Shown: positions 8,349-17,616 of the stretch, in pieces | Numbering within the stretch: position 1 is the stretch's first letter | How the letters are laid out: each line of letters begins with the position of its first letter | NCBI GenBank assembly: GCA_017421975.1 | Contig: JAFOHE010000015.1 | Location: 1-33,388, forward strand | Direction of reading: 5' to 3' | From: Pseudomonadota bacterium | GTDB taxonomy: Bacteria > Myxococcota_A > Bradymonadia > UBA4248 | DNA length: 33,388 nucleotides | Translations under genes and position numbers: made by a program | The notes under the pieces: model-generated | What the model saw: only the letters and a program-made list of their open reading frames with translations | Databases searched by the model: none | What the model was told of the DNA's origin: nothing

Positions 8349-9064
8349 TCGCTGCAGAATGTATTGAGAATGAACTGTATCGGGCTGAACCGATGCGTTT
8401 TATTTTGGGATGTGATGAAGTCGGGCGAGGGCCTTTGGCGGGGCCAGTGACAGCAGCCTGCGTCGTGTTTCCGCGCTCGCTTAAGGCAGATTTTCCGCTT
8501 TTTTCGCAACTTAATGATTCTAAAAAATTGACGGCAGCCAAGCGTGTTGCACTGGTGCCAGAGATTGAACAAACGGCACTCGCATGGGCTGTTGTTGATT
8601 TGCCACCCGAAGAAGTCGATCGCCTCAACATTTTACAGGCGAGTCTGACGGCGATGCGCATGGCCGTGTACGATGTCGTTGAGACGCTGAAAGATAAGAA
8701 TTTGCTTGAACAAACGCAGGTCAAAAGGCAAAGACAGTCGCTTTTTGATGAAAATACTAAAGATAAAGACTATCCGCTTTTTGTTGTCGTCGATGGAAAC
8801 AAATCTATCCCTGACCTTGTTTATTCTCAGGCATCTTATGTCAAAGGCGATGCTCGGTCATGGAGCATTGCCGCAGCTTCCATTATCGCAAAAGTCCATC
8901 GCGATACGCTGATGGCCGATTATGACAAAATCTATCCAGGCTATGGGTTCGCAAAACATGCTGGTTATCCGACAAAATTTCATCGGGAGGCCATTGCAAA
9001 ACTTGGTTTGTGCCCCATTCATCGTAAGTCTTTTCATATACATCAGTCGTCATCTGATGTATGA
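8345..9064 (+). CDS. rnhB: Ribonuclease HII
   Basis: This 239-residue enzyme cleaves the RNA strand of RNA-DNA hybrids, including single ribonucleotides in DNA. Catalytic motifs are present: GCDEVGRGPLAGP near residues 22-34 (D24, E25), LNDSKKL, VVDGNKSIP, SWSIAAASIIAKVHRD and YPGYGFAKHAGYPT. I accept the TTG at 8345, which overlaps the previous stop as TTGA with AAGGAGG about 10 bases before; an ATG at 8393 would still leave the whole catalytic core. Between the helix after LTAMRMAVYDVVETL and the VVVDGN strand lies an extra lysine/glutamine-rich stretch of roughly 25-30 residues not usual for the family, probably a surface loop. Confidence 0.95.
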   Translation: MIAAECIENELYRAEPMRFILGCDEVGRGPLAGPVTAACVVFPRSLKADFPLFSQLNDSKKLTAAKRVALVPEIEQTALAWAVVDLPPEEVDRLNILQASLTAMRMAVYDVVETLKDKNLLEQTQVKRQRQSLFDENTKDKDYPLFVVVDGNKSIPDLVYSQASYVKGDARSWSIAAASIIAKVHRDTLMADYDKIYPGYGFAKHAGYPTKFHREAIAKLGLCPIHRKSFHIHQSSSDV

Positions 9065-9087
9065 TCTGAGCTGCAAAGAGGTGTTTC

Positions 9088-9474
9088 ATGGAAAAAATTA
9101 TCATTCGTACAGATTTGGCACCGCGTGCCATTGGCCCTTATTCACAAGCTGTTCGCGTTGGACAGTTCGTCTTTGTTTCTGGCTGTCTTGGACTGGATCC
9201 GCAGACAGGTGCTTTGCGCGAAGGGCTCGACGCACAGACGAAGCAGTCGCTTGATAATCTGGGGGCCATTCTCAATTCCATTGGGCTTGATTACAGCCAT
9301 GTTGTTAAAACGACGGTATTCTTAAAGGATCTTGACGATTTCGCACGGGTGAACGAGCTTTATGACGCCGTTTTTAAGGATGCCGCTCCTGCGCGTTCCT
9401 GCGTCGAAGTCTCACGACTGCCAAAAAGGGCACTCGTCGAGATCGAGTGTATTGCAGTTTATCCTACAGAATAA
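9088..9474 (+). CDS. ridA: RidA-family enamine/imine deaminase
   Basis: This 128-residue protein is the usual length for a RidA subunit. RidA trimers hydrolyse reactive enamine/imine intermediates made by PLP enzymes such as threonine dehydratase. GPYSQAVRVGQFVFVSG near the N-terminus, the PARSCVEVSRLPK segment with the substrate-carboxylate Arg, and the VEIECIAV ending all match. The start is the ATG at 9088, after an AGAGG site. It lies 23 bp after rnhB on the same strand and is probably in the same transcript. No serine or isoleucine synthesis gene adjoins it, so context does not narrow the substrate. Confidence 0.93.
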   Translation: MEKIIIRTDLAPRAIGPYSQAVRVGQFVFVSGCLGLDPQTGALREGLDAQTKQSLDNLGAILNSIGLDYSHVVKTTVFLKDLDDFARVNELYDAVFKDAAPARSCVEVSRLPKRALVEIECIAVYPTE

Positions 9475-9529
9475 GCAGTTTATCCTACAAAAATAGATTC
9501 ATAAGGCTTCCCCTTTGGTTTGTAACCAA

Positions 9530-9540
9530 GGGGGGGGGGG
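9530..9540 (+). repeat. Homopolymer run of 11 G
   Basis: Eleven consecutive G end 12 bases before the ATG at 9553. A CCCC(TTT)GGTT / AACC(AA)GGGG inverted repeat just upstream runs into the tract. A second G5 run at 9544-9548 probably serves as the ribosome site of the following gene. Run length may be misread by sequencing. Confidence 0.8.
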
Positions 9541-9552
9541 TCAGGGGGATGG

Positions 9553-10164
9553 ATGATGGATGATGATAAAATTATCACGATAAAGCGGTACAATAATCGA
9601 AAGCTTTATGATACTGCTCATAGCCGTTATGTGACGCTTGCAGAACTTGGCGATCGCATTCGGCAGGGGGATATGATACGCGTTATCGATAATGATACCA
9701 AAGCGGATCTGACTGAGATGACGATGACACAGATCCTCATGGCGCAGCAAAAAAAGAAACAAAAAGGTATTATTAATATCGTTCAGGAACAGGCCGGTAT
9801 ATTGCTTCAGCGTATTAGTATTCCGGTTCAACAGATTCGCGACGAAGCTTTGCGTCAGGTTGAGAATCAAGTCGAACGCTTCCGACATCGTTCCGATAAT
9901 GCCGTGCCAGAGACGCCATTGGATAATGATGGTGCGACAAATGGTTCTGAGACCAGAGAAACGAGCAGTCAGGAACGTTCCTCTGAAGAAAAAGACGCTC
10001 CGACGCCTTCCATCTTAACGAGGCTTGAAACATTAAAACAAGCTTCCGATGAAAAATTATTATCGTATCTCTTATTTCAACGTGTAGAACAGCTCGAAGA
10101 AGAAGTGGCTGATCTGAAAAAGCGTCTTGAGCTGTTGGAACGTAAGGATGACGAGAATTATTGA
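9553..10164 (+). CDS. PHB-accumulation regulator-type DNA-binding protein
   Basis: This is a 203-residue protein. Residues 5-65 (IITIKRYNNRKLYDTAHSRY, then VTLAELGDRIRQGDMIRVID and LTEMTMTQILMAQQ) match the N-terminal DNA-binding domain of PhaR/PHB accumulation regulators, which in other bacteria sense polyhydroxybutyrate granules and repress phasin genes. The C-terminal half differs from classical PhaR: an amphipathic helix, a disordered Glu/Ser/Thr stretch (about 115-155) and a final coiled coil (LFQRVEQLEEEVADLKKRLE). Two ATGs (9553, 9556) are possible; the GGGGG site fits 9556 slightly better. No PHB synthesis gene is in view, so control of PHB itself is unproven. It overlaps coaE. Confidence 0.82.
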   Translation: MMDDDKIITIKRYNNRKLYDTAHSRYVTLAELGDRIRQGDMIRVIDNDTKADLTEMTMTQILMAQQKKKQKGIINIVQEQAGILLQRISIPVQQIRDEALRQVENQVERFRHRSDNAVPETPLDNDGATNGSETRETSSQERSSEEKDAPTPSILTRLETLKQASDEKLLSYLLFQRVEQLEEEVADLKKRLELLERKDDENY

Positions 10165-10729
10165 TCGTAAAATCTGGGGGCTGACGGGGGGCATCGGAAG
10201 CGGAAAATCCGTTGTATCCCGTATACTAAAAGAAAAATATGGTTTCAAAATCATCGATGCCGATCTTCTGACGGAAGAAACTTATACATGCGTACATCAT
10301 GATTTAGAAAACGCTTTTGGTAAATCGATTTTTGATCTTCAAGGCAAGGTCATTCGCCGGCAATTGTCCCAATGTGTCTTTGGACATCCAGATCAATTGG
10401 CGAAGTTGAATGCCATTATGCACCCAGCCATGACGTCACTCGTCAGGCATAAATTGACTCAATCCAAAAATAATGTCATTTTGGATGCGGCTTTATTATT
10501 TGAAGTCGGCTGGGATAGTCTCGTTCAAAAGACGATTGTTGTCGTTTCGCCGACAGCGGTGCGTATCAAACGTATTTGTAAACGGGATTGTGTTTCACCG
10601 GAGGTGGCAATGATGCGTATTCAAGCGCAGATGACCGACGGTGAACGCGTGCGACGTGCGGATGTTATGATATATAATATATTGGATATTTCATCACTCG
10701 AAAGGCAGTGTAAACATATTGTTGAATAA
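10148..10729 (+). CDS. coaE: Dephospho-CoA kinase
   Basis: This 193-residue protein catalyses the last step of coenzyme A synthesis, phosphorylating dephospho-CoA. The Walker A loop GLTGGIGSGKS is at the N-terminus, followed by IDADLL, the NAIMHPAM motif, LDAALLFEVGWD (usually D-x-PLLFE) and a lid helix RIKRICKRDCVSPE with RIQAQM. I chose the ATG at 10148, with a GGA 9 bases upstream, instead of a TTG at 10127; it overlaps the previous stop by 17 bases, which implies coupled translation. A bidirectional terminator ends the unit. The protein lacks the C-terminal extension of longer family members but has all catalytic motifs. Confidence 0.93.
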   Translation: MTRIIDRKIWGLTGGIGSGKSVVSRILKEKYGFKIIDADLLTEETYTCVHHDLENAFGKSIFDLQGKVIRRQLSQCVFGHPDQLAKLNAIMHPAMTSLVRHKLTQSKNNVILDAALLFEVGWDSLVQKTIVVVSPTAVRIKRICKRDCVSPEVAMMRIQAQMTDGERVRRADVMIYNILDISSLERQCKHIVE

Positions 10730-10730
10730 A

Positions 10731-10760
10731 AAAAGCCCACATCTTTGGATGTGGGCTTTT
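10731..10760. terminator. Bidirectional intrinsic terminator between coaE and eno
   Basis: AGCCCACATC (10734-10743) pairs perfectly with GATGTGGGCT (10748-10757) around a TTTG loop, with A-run before and T-run after, so it serves both convergent genes. Confidence 0.9.
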
Positions 10761-10783
10761 ATTACAATGTTAAAAGTTAGAAA

Positions 10784-12179
<1,396 letters not shown>

Positions 12180-12307
12180 ACTCTATATCCATGGTCTAAG
12201 CAAGGACAAATTCACGTGCGCCTTTATCCCGTCGTGCGCTTCTAAAAATGAAATTGCGGCAAATATGACGTGCGTAGTGCCTCTGTTAAAGGAGGATACC
12301 TGAAGGG

Positions 12308-12454
12308 GCGAAGCATAAAATTATTTGTTCACTTAAATTGCAAAGAAATACAAAAAATTACATGAACAATGCAAAAAAAGCGTAACGCCACCCACATGGG
12401 TGGCATAACACATAAAGGGGACATGTATTTAGGCCTACATGTAGTGGTTTTGTT
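12308..12454. repeat. Structured intergenic repeat, copy A
   Basis: TTGTTCA (12325-12331) pairs with TGAACAA (12363-12369) around an A-rich loop of 31 bases. AAAAAAAGCGTAACGCC follows, then a perfect GCCACCC-ACAT-GGGTGGC hairpin (12387-12404), then GGCATAACACATAAAG and TTTAGGCCTA. A diverged second copy begins 243 bases later. The element lies between divergent eno and the beta-helix gene; it has no convincing open frame. Confidence 0.7.
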
Positions 12455-12550
12455 GCTTTGAGTACGACCACATGTGGTTTCAGAATGTCTTACTCATCAT
12501 TGGGAGTTATGCTTTTGGCGCATTGGAAGCGCAGTGATTTAGATAGAGAC

Positions 12551-12693
12551 GCAAAGCATTTGTTTGTTCATATAAAACTCAAGAATAATGCGAAAAGATA
12601 TATGAACATAATAAGAAAAAGCGTAACGCCGCCCGCTTGCATGGCATAACTCATAAAGAGGGCGTGTGTTTAGACCTATATGTGGTTGTTTGT
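12551..12693. repeat. Structured intergenic repeat, copy B
   Basis: This is the diverged second copy. TGTTCA (12565-12570) pairs with TGAACA (12603-12608), again around an A-rich loop of about 32 bases. AAAAAGCGTAACGCC and GGCATAACTCATAAAG are kept, followed by TTTAGACCTA. The central GCC...GGC hairpin is degenerate here compared with copy A. Between copies are a CCACATGTGG palindrome (12470-12479) and unrelated sequence. Confidence 0.7.
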
Positions 12694-13293
12694 GCCAAGC
12701 AAGTGCCACGCTTCTTGTAGGTAGCTTATCATGCCAAATAAACGCTTACAAATTATATGTATGATGATTGATTGCTATATATGATGATTGATTGCTCAAT
12801 CGAAACGTGTTGAATTATCATTGTGTCAGATGTGTGATTTGGCATTAGTGGATGAGTTTTGATTATTTCAATAACAATATAAATGATTACTCTGATTCGA
12901 TTTTATCTTAGTTATTGTGCTGGACATAGATAATGACAATACATGGTTTGACAGTGGGGCAAGCCCCCACTGTCACATAAGTCTATGCCTCTAGTGTTGA
13001 TAACTATGGCCGGAACAATAATAGACTCCATCAATGGGAAGATTGTTGTTTTGTCAACAGAACCAAAAATATGCTTGCTTAATTGAGATATTGGATTTGT
13101 AACATTGTGTTTGTGATATAGTGTAAATGTATCCTTGTATTGCAAAATACAATGTGATACAAAAAATAAAACACAACAGATTGAATTTGAAAAATTAACG
13201 AGTATGTATGTGTATGTAGGTAATAACGACTGTATATCAAAATGCAGCGCCGTTATTCAATAAAAAGAGACTTGTGTCTCTGAAGGAGCAATC
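12694..13293. other. AT-rich 600-bp intergenic stretch without a gene
   Basis: I see no gene here. It contains a 20-bp tandem repeat (ATGATGATTGATTGCT at 12761 and again at 12781), a strong 11-bp hairpin at 12949-12975, an AATAACG/CGTTATT inverted repeat (13222-13228, 13251-13257) and an AGAGAC-TTGT-GTCTCT hairpin (13266-13281) directly before the AAGGAG ribosome site of the beta-helix gene. The last two lie in its likely leader. Confidence 0.5.
12949..12975. repeat. Perfect 11-bp hairpin
   Basis: TGACAGTGGGG pairs perfectly with CCCCACTGTCA around a 5-base loop (CAAGC). No T-run follows on either strand. It stands alone in AT-rich sequence and is much more GC-rich than its surroundings, so it may be a remnant end of a mobile element or a protein-binding site. 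Confidence 0.6.
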
Positions 13294-15450
13294 ATGAGAA
13301 AATATCCATGGCTATGTATAGCTTTATCTGCCATGCTGATGGTGGCAAATGCATGCAGCGATGATCAGTCCAGGGTAGAAGATGCCGTTGAATTGTGCGG
13401 CAATGGTAGGCTTGATGTTGGCGAAGCCTGTGACAAGGAGCTTTTCAGGGATGATGCAAAAGTCTGTTCTGAAGGCCAACAAGAAGTGTCGGATGCCATT
13501 TGGAAATGCTCTGATACATGCGAAGTGGATGAATCTTATGCATGTGCTTCAGCGGGATGTAATGATGGCAGCCTGGGGGACGATGAAGTGTGTGATGGCA
13601 GTCTCTTTGCGGATAATGTAAAAGTCTGTCCTGATGGTATGGAGGAAAAGGACGGGGGTGTATGGGCGTGTACAAGTACATGCCGTGTCGATACAGCGTC
13701 GGTTTGCCAAAAGATTTGTGGAAATGGCAGACTGAATGATGGTGAGGCTTGCGATGGAGTGGTGTTTGCTGATGGCGCTCAGGTGTGTCCAGATAACACG
13801 GATTTACTTGAATCACCTGTTTGGTCTTGCTCAGACAGTTGTACGGTAAATACGTCAAAAGCGTGTCAGCGTGCAGCGGGAACATGTGCAGTCGTCGATT
13901 TGACGACGCCATCATCGTCTGATAGTAGCCTGAAAATAACGAATTCAGACGGTGAAGTCGTGATTAAAGTCATCGAACAAACTTGTGTCGAATTGACGGG
14001 GACTTATGATGGGCTTGTTAAGATCAAAAATCCAAATAATTATGATCTGACTGTCGTCCTCAATAATATATCGATTACGAGCCAATCACACGATGGGCAA
14101 CTCAAGCTCAATAACAGCAGTTTGTGTCAGGGAAATACTTATACACTTGAACTTGTCGGTCAGAATACGATTGTCGGTTCGGCAAATGAGGCTGCCAAGA
14201 AAGTTCTTAAATGTGAATCGAATCTCAATATTACCGGAAGTGGTACGCTTGACATTACAGCTAAATATAAGACGGGAATTGGCGTGGATGACGTTTTGAC
14301 GTTCGATGGTGGTACCGTTAATGTTACTGTCGCAAGAACGACTTCAAACAGTGAAAAAGGTTTTGGCATTAAGGTTGTCAACGGCTTTATTATGAATGAC
14401 GGGCAACTCAATATTAAGGCCCGCGACAATATGACGTATTATGAAGCGCGTGGGCTTAAAGTCGATGGCTACGATGCCGTAGCCGAAGACGATGAGGATT
14501 ATGACGAGTGGAATACGGATGCCTGTCAAGGCTATGGAGCTGGAAAAGGTTATATCCATATTCATGGCGGAAAAATTGACATCGATTCAGATGCGAAAGC
14601 CATGGTCGCAGGATGGAAACAGGATGAGGATGCCGTGACAAGCAGCACGTCAGATGATCCCACACCAAATATTATGATTACGGGCGGTTCGATCAAGCTT
14701 ACGACCCATACAGAGCCACGCGAAAGTGGCAACGGTGGTGGCCCAGGGGGAGGACCTGGCGGTGGGCGTCCTGGACAGCCTGGCAGTAGTTCAAGCAGTA
14801 GTTCATCCGATACGGATATCAGTCCAGAAGGGCTCGAAGCTAAAAATGATATCGTCATTTCTGGCGGTGAGCTTTTGATCGATGCAACAGACGATGCGGT
14901 CAATGCTGCCAATGCTCTCACCATCTCCGGAGGAAAGATCGTTGCTATAAGCGCGAACAACGATGCCATTGATTCAAACAAGAGTTTTGTCATTTCTGGT
15001 GGCTTGATTGCCGCCCTTGCTGCGAGCAGTCCGGAACAAGCTTTTGACGTGATTGAGGGCGGTTCCATTCAATATCAGGGGGGCACGATCATCGGTCTTG
15101 GCGGGACTCAGGGCGGTGGCTCTGGTGGTTCCAGTGGAAACAACGATTTTTCGCTTTCAAAAGGGGCCTATGTCCAGAGTGTTGTTAGTTCTGTTGCGGG
15201 CAAGACTTTCGCATTGACCGCATCTGATAACACGTCTGCACTGGCTGCCATCAAAGTGCCAAGCGATTATTCGGTCAACGGCAATATCATGTTCATTCAC
15301 GAAAATCTTGTGAGCGGAACGTCTTATGCCCTTTATTCAAATGCTACAGTTACGCCCGATGCATCTTCTTCATGGTTCGGTGATATTTTGTTGGATAATT
15401 CTGGCGAAGTGAGTGGAACGACTGTGTCGAGCGTCAAAGCGACAAAATAA
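13294..15450 (+). CDS. Cys-rich, Cthe_2159-like beta-helix surface lipoprotein
   Basis: This is a 718-residue protein. A lipoprotein signal (MRKYPWLCIALSAMLMVANAC) leads to three Cys-rich repeats of about 50 residues starting near residues 35, 89 and 142 (CGNGRLDVGEACD, CNDGSLGDDEVCD, CGNGRLNDGEACD), the kind seen in many myxobacterial surface proteins. From about residue 200 a right-handed beta-helix is likely. It has repeated strand motifs (GTLDITAK, GGTVNVTV, GGKIDIDSDAKAM, GGSIKLTT, GGELLIDATDDAVNA, GGKIVAISANNDAID) as in Cthe_2159-type carbohydrate-binding proteins, which bind acidic polysaccharides such as polygalacturonate. A Gly/Pro then poly-Ser linker (about 478-505) interrupts the helix. 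AAGGAG lies 5 bases before the ATG. Surface glycan binding is inferred from family; no catalytic site is evident. Confidence 0.8.
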   Translation: MRKYPWLCIALSAMLMVANACSDDQSRVEDAVELCGNGRLDVGEACDKELFRDDAKVCSEGQQEVSDAIWKCSDTCEVDESYACASAGCNDGSLGDDEVCDGSLFADNVKVCPDGMEEKDGGVWACTSTCRVDTASVCQKICGNGRLNDGEACDGVVFADGAQVCPDNTDLLESPVWSCSDSCTVNTSKACQRAAGTCAVVDLTTPSSSDSSLKITNSDGEVVIKVIEQTCVELTGTYDGLVKIKNPNNYDLTVVLNNISITSQSHDGQLKLNNSSLCQGNTYTLELVGQNTIVGSANEAAKKVLKCESNLNITGSGTLDITAKYKTGIGVDDVLTFDGGTVNVTVARTTSNSEKGFGIKVVNGFIMNDGQLNIKARDNMTYYEARGLKVDGYDAVAEDDEDYDEWNTDACQGYGAGKGYIHIHGGKIDIDSDAKAMVAGWKQDEDAVTSSTSDDPTPNIMITGGSIKLTTHTEPRESGNGGGPGGGPGGGRPGQPGSSSSSSSSDTDISPEGLEAKNDIVISGGELLIDATDDAVNAANALTISGGKIVAISANNDAIDSNKSFVISGGLIAALAASSPEQAFDVIEGGSIQYQGGTIIGLGGTQGGGSGGSSGNNDFSLSKGAYVQSVVSSVAGKTFALTASDNTSALAAIKVPSDYSVNGNIMFIHENLVSGTSYALYSNATVTPDASSSWFGDILLDNSGEVSGTTVSSVKATK

Positions 15451-15475
15451 AAAAAGCCATCCCGAAAGGGATGGC
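15449..15475 (-). terminator. Intrinsic terminator for the minus-strand flavoprotein gene
   Basis: GCCATCCC-GAAA-GGGATGGC (15456-15475) reads on the minus strand into a run of seven T (15455-15449). On the plus strand the hairpin lacks a T-run, so it serves the flavoprotein unit, not the beta-helix gene whose stop codon it touches. Confidence 0.8.
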
Positions 15476-15565
15476 GGTCATGCCGATCATATTATCATAT
15501 TTATTAATGATAGTTTGCTCGCCATGAATGATTAAAGCATGAGATACGCTCTCCGGACGATATGG

Positions 15566-16186
15566 CTACATAATAAAATGCGTCCATGCACCGCGCTCGG
15601 AGGCGGGCTTCGTCACGCCAGCCTTTTGGCCCGCTTCGATGCACTTGAGCAACCACGCCATATTGTGCCCGATGTTGCGCATCGTCTGAAGGCCTTCGAG
15701 ATCTTTCTCGACGTCGGTGGGCGTGAAGCCGTGAACCATGTTCCAATAACTCGATGAAACGACGGGCATTTCATTGATGGTAAAGTACTTGTTGAGCGTG
15801 TCAAGCGTCGCTGTCGTGCCTGCGCGGCGTGCCACTGCGATGGCAGCTGCCGGTTTATAACGGAGCTTATTGCCGGCAGAGAAAAAGAGACGATCCATAA
15901 AAGAATAAACGGTGCCGTTGCCCGATGCATAATAGACTGGAGAGCCAATGATGAAAGCATCAATACTGTCCAGTTTGTCTGCAATGTCGTTGACAATGTC
16001 CTTATGGACGCATTGCCCTGTCTTCTTACACGCTCCGCATGCCGTACAGCCACGGATGACTTCTCGGCCAATTTGAATGATTTCGCTGTCGATGCCTTCC
16101 TGCTTGAGCGTCTCTGCAATTTCGGTCAGAGCTCTGCCCGTACAGCTGTTCTTTTCAGGACTTCCGTTGATCATCAATACTTTCAT
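15566..16186 (-). CDS. NADPH-dependent FMN reductase / iron-sulfur flavoprotein-like
   Basis: This is a 206-residue flavodoxin-fold protein. MKVLMINGSPEKNSCTGRAL is the FMN phosphate loop, and IIGSPVYYASGNGTVYSFMDR is the second flavin-contacting motif. Between them is GCTACGACKKTGQC, a C-x2-C-x2-C-x5-C cluster like the compact motif that holds a 4Fe-4S centre in iron-sulfur flavoproteins. An electron-transfer or quinone/disulfide reductase role is likely, but the substrate is unknown. AAGGAG precedes the ATG. It starts 79 bp after mvaD on the same strand and ends before a terminator, so the two are probably cotranscribed; no functional link to isoprenoid synthesis is obvious. Confidence 0.88.
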   Translation of the reverse strand: MKVLMINGSPEKNSCTGRALTEIAETLKQEGIDSEIIQIGREVIRGCTACGACKKTGQCVHKDIVNDIADKLDSIDAFIIGSPVYYASGNGTVYSFMDRLFFSAGNKLRYKPAAAIAVARRAGTTATLDTLNKYFTINEMPVVSSSYWNMVHGFTPTDVEKDLEGLQTMRNIGHNMAWLLKCIEAGQKAGVTKPASERGAWTHFIM

Positions 16187-16265
16187 TTTGCCTTCTCCTT
16201 GTTGTTGGGCATAAGCATCGTGGCGGCTTTAGCGCGGATGGTTATGCCAGGTGTGATGAAATGAT

Positions 16266-17252
16266 TTAATTAATGATGGTTGTACCGCCACCTACCTTGG
16301 TTTGAATGTAAGGTAGGCCAAAGGCAATAATATCATTTTTTACAAACGGATAAACGACGTCTTCGCAAATGACGATGACATTGGAACCGGCATCTAAAGT
16401 GCAGCACACGGGAACGGCTTGGCTTTGGCGGTGGATGTGTTCGATAATCTCAAGCGATTTGGGCGAAATATAGAAGATGGATGGCGAGGCCGTCGCTGCT
16501 AAGGCATGAAGTTGGCTTGTCGATGCATGGACAACTTCTCGGAGAAGAGAAAAATCTTTTTGGAAAATGGCATTTTGAGCCGCATCGGCGTGCATTTTGG
16601 CTGATGCCATATAGGCGTTCCAAAATGGCGATTTTTGACAGGCAATCATACCCTCGGCACTCGAAATGCGTTTTGGCTTTGTGTCAACGAGGATGGCAAA
16701 AACATGAAGGTTCCAGTATTGGTGCGGAAACAAGGAGGACGCATAGCAGTCTGAACCATCGGGTTCTGTTCCAGCGTATGCGCGTACCCAGCCACTCGGA
16801 ATACTCCTCGCTCCGCTACCAGATGCGAGACGTGCGAGTTGCGTAAGTTCGCGTTCCGTTAGCGAAAGGCCCGCTGAAGCGGCCGCTGCAACAGCTGCTG
16901 CGGCTGCTCCACTTGCACTTGAGGCAAGACCCGTCGAAACTGGAAAATTGTTGCGCGATGTTAAGACACAACGCATGCCTTCAAGACCGGCTTTGGCGCG
17001 TATCGTATCGAGCATCTTTTGAATACGGCCAAGTTTGTGCGCGGGTACTTCCCAACCGTTGATCGATAGCGCATCCCGCGGGTCTTCCTCGTTCCAGACG
17101 GCCGTTGTTTCTGTGTAAAGATCTTCAAGATTGATCGATAATGAATCAAAAAAAGGAAGATTAAGTGTTTCGTCCCGTTTGCCCCAGTATTTGGCGAGCG
17201 CGATGTTGGCATGAGCACGCGCAGTCACCTTTTTCTCTTTGCGATCTGACAT
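16266..17252 (-). CDS. mvaD: Diphosphomevalonate decarboxylase
   Basis: This 328-residue GHMP-fold enzyme converts mevalonate diphosphate to isopentenyl diphosphate using ATP. ANIALAKYWGKRDETLNLPF at the N-terminus is the diagnostic motif. The ATP loop is FPVSTGLASSASGAAAAA, the active-site region is LARLASGSGARSIPSGWV (usually ARxGSGSACRS), and the C-terminal catalytic Asp lies in TLDAGSNV (usually DAGPN). The small departures in the last two motifs still keep the key Ser, Arg and Asp. It implies a mevalonate route to isoprenoids, as in myxobacteria, although the other pathway genes are not in this window. No clear ribosome site was seen before the ATG. Confidence 0.92.
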   Translation of the reverse strand: MSDRKEKKVTARAHANIALAKYWGKRDETLNLPFFDSLSINLEDLYTETTAVWNEEDPRDALSINGWEVPAHKLGRIQKMLDTIRAKAGLEGMRCVLTSRNNFPVSTGLASSASGAAAAAVAAAASAGLSLTERELTQLARLASGSGARSIPSGWVRAYAGTEPDGSDCYASSLFPHQYWNLHVFAILVDTKPKRISSAEGMIACQKSPFWNAYMASAKMHADAAQNAIFQKDFSLLREVVHASTSQLHALAATASPSIFYISPKSLEIIEHIHRQSQAVPVCCTLDAGSNVIVICEDVVYPFVKNDIIAFGLPYIQTKVGGGTTIIN

Positions 17253-17616
17253 AAGCGATTTTACGTATAGGTTCTGTTACGGGAAAATCCCCGATGTTTC
17301 CGAAAACATTCCGGCAAACGGGAAATACCTATAACGCAAACTTGACTGTCTGTGTAAAAAATCTGATGGGTTGTTGACATTTGAAGAAAGGACGCGAAAG
17401 ACAAACATGCTAGACGAAGAACAAAAATAAGCTAAACGAAGATCGTCGGATTGCGAATGGAACAAAATGGTATGATATGATATGTAGTTATGACGTGGTT
17501 ATTATAATAAATATCTGTGTTGTAGTGTTAGCATTGTCTGTCTATGATATAGTGCTATGGTTGGGTTACGGAAAGCGTTAATGACAGCATGGATACTCAG
17601 TTCTTTGGTGATTGCC

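Noticed and set aside
12546-12560. GACGCAAAGC resembling the c-di-GMP-I riboswitch core
   Set aside because: The tetraloop-receptor partner and the second stem of that riboswitch are absent, so it is probably chance.
12912-13145. Small minus-strand frame (77 codons) upstream of the beta-helix gene
   Set aside because: No ribosome site, no recognisable domain, and it runs across the GC-rich hairpin at 12949-12975; a decayed gene cannot be excluded.
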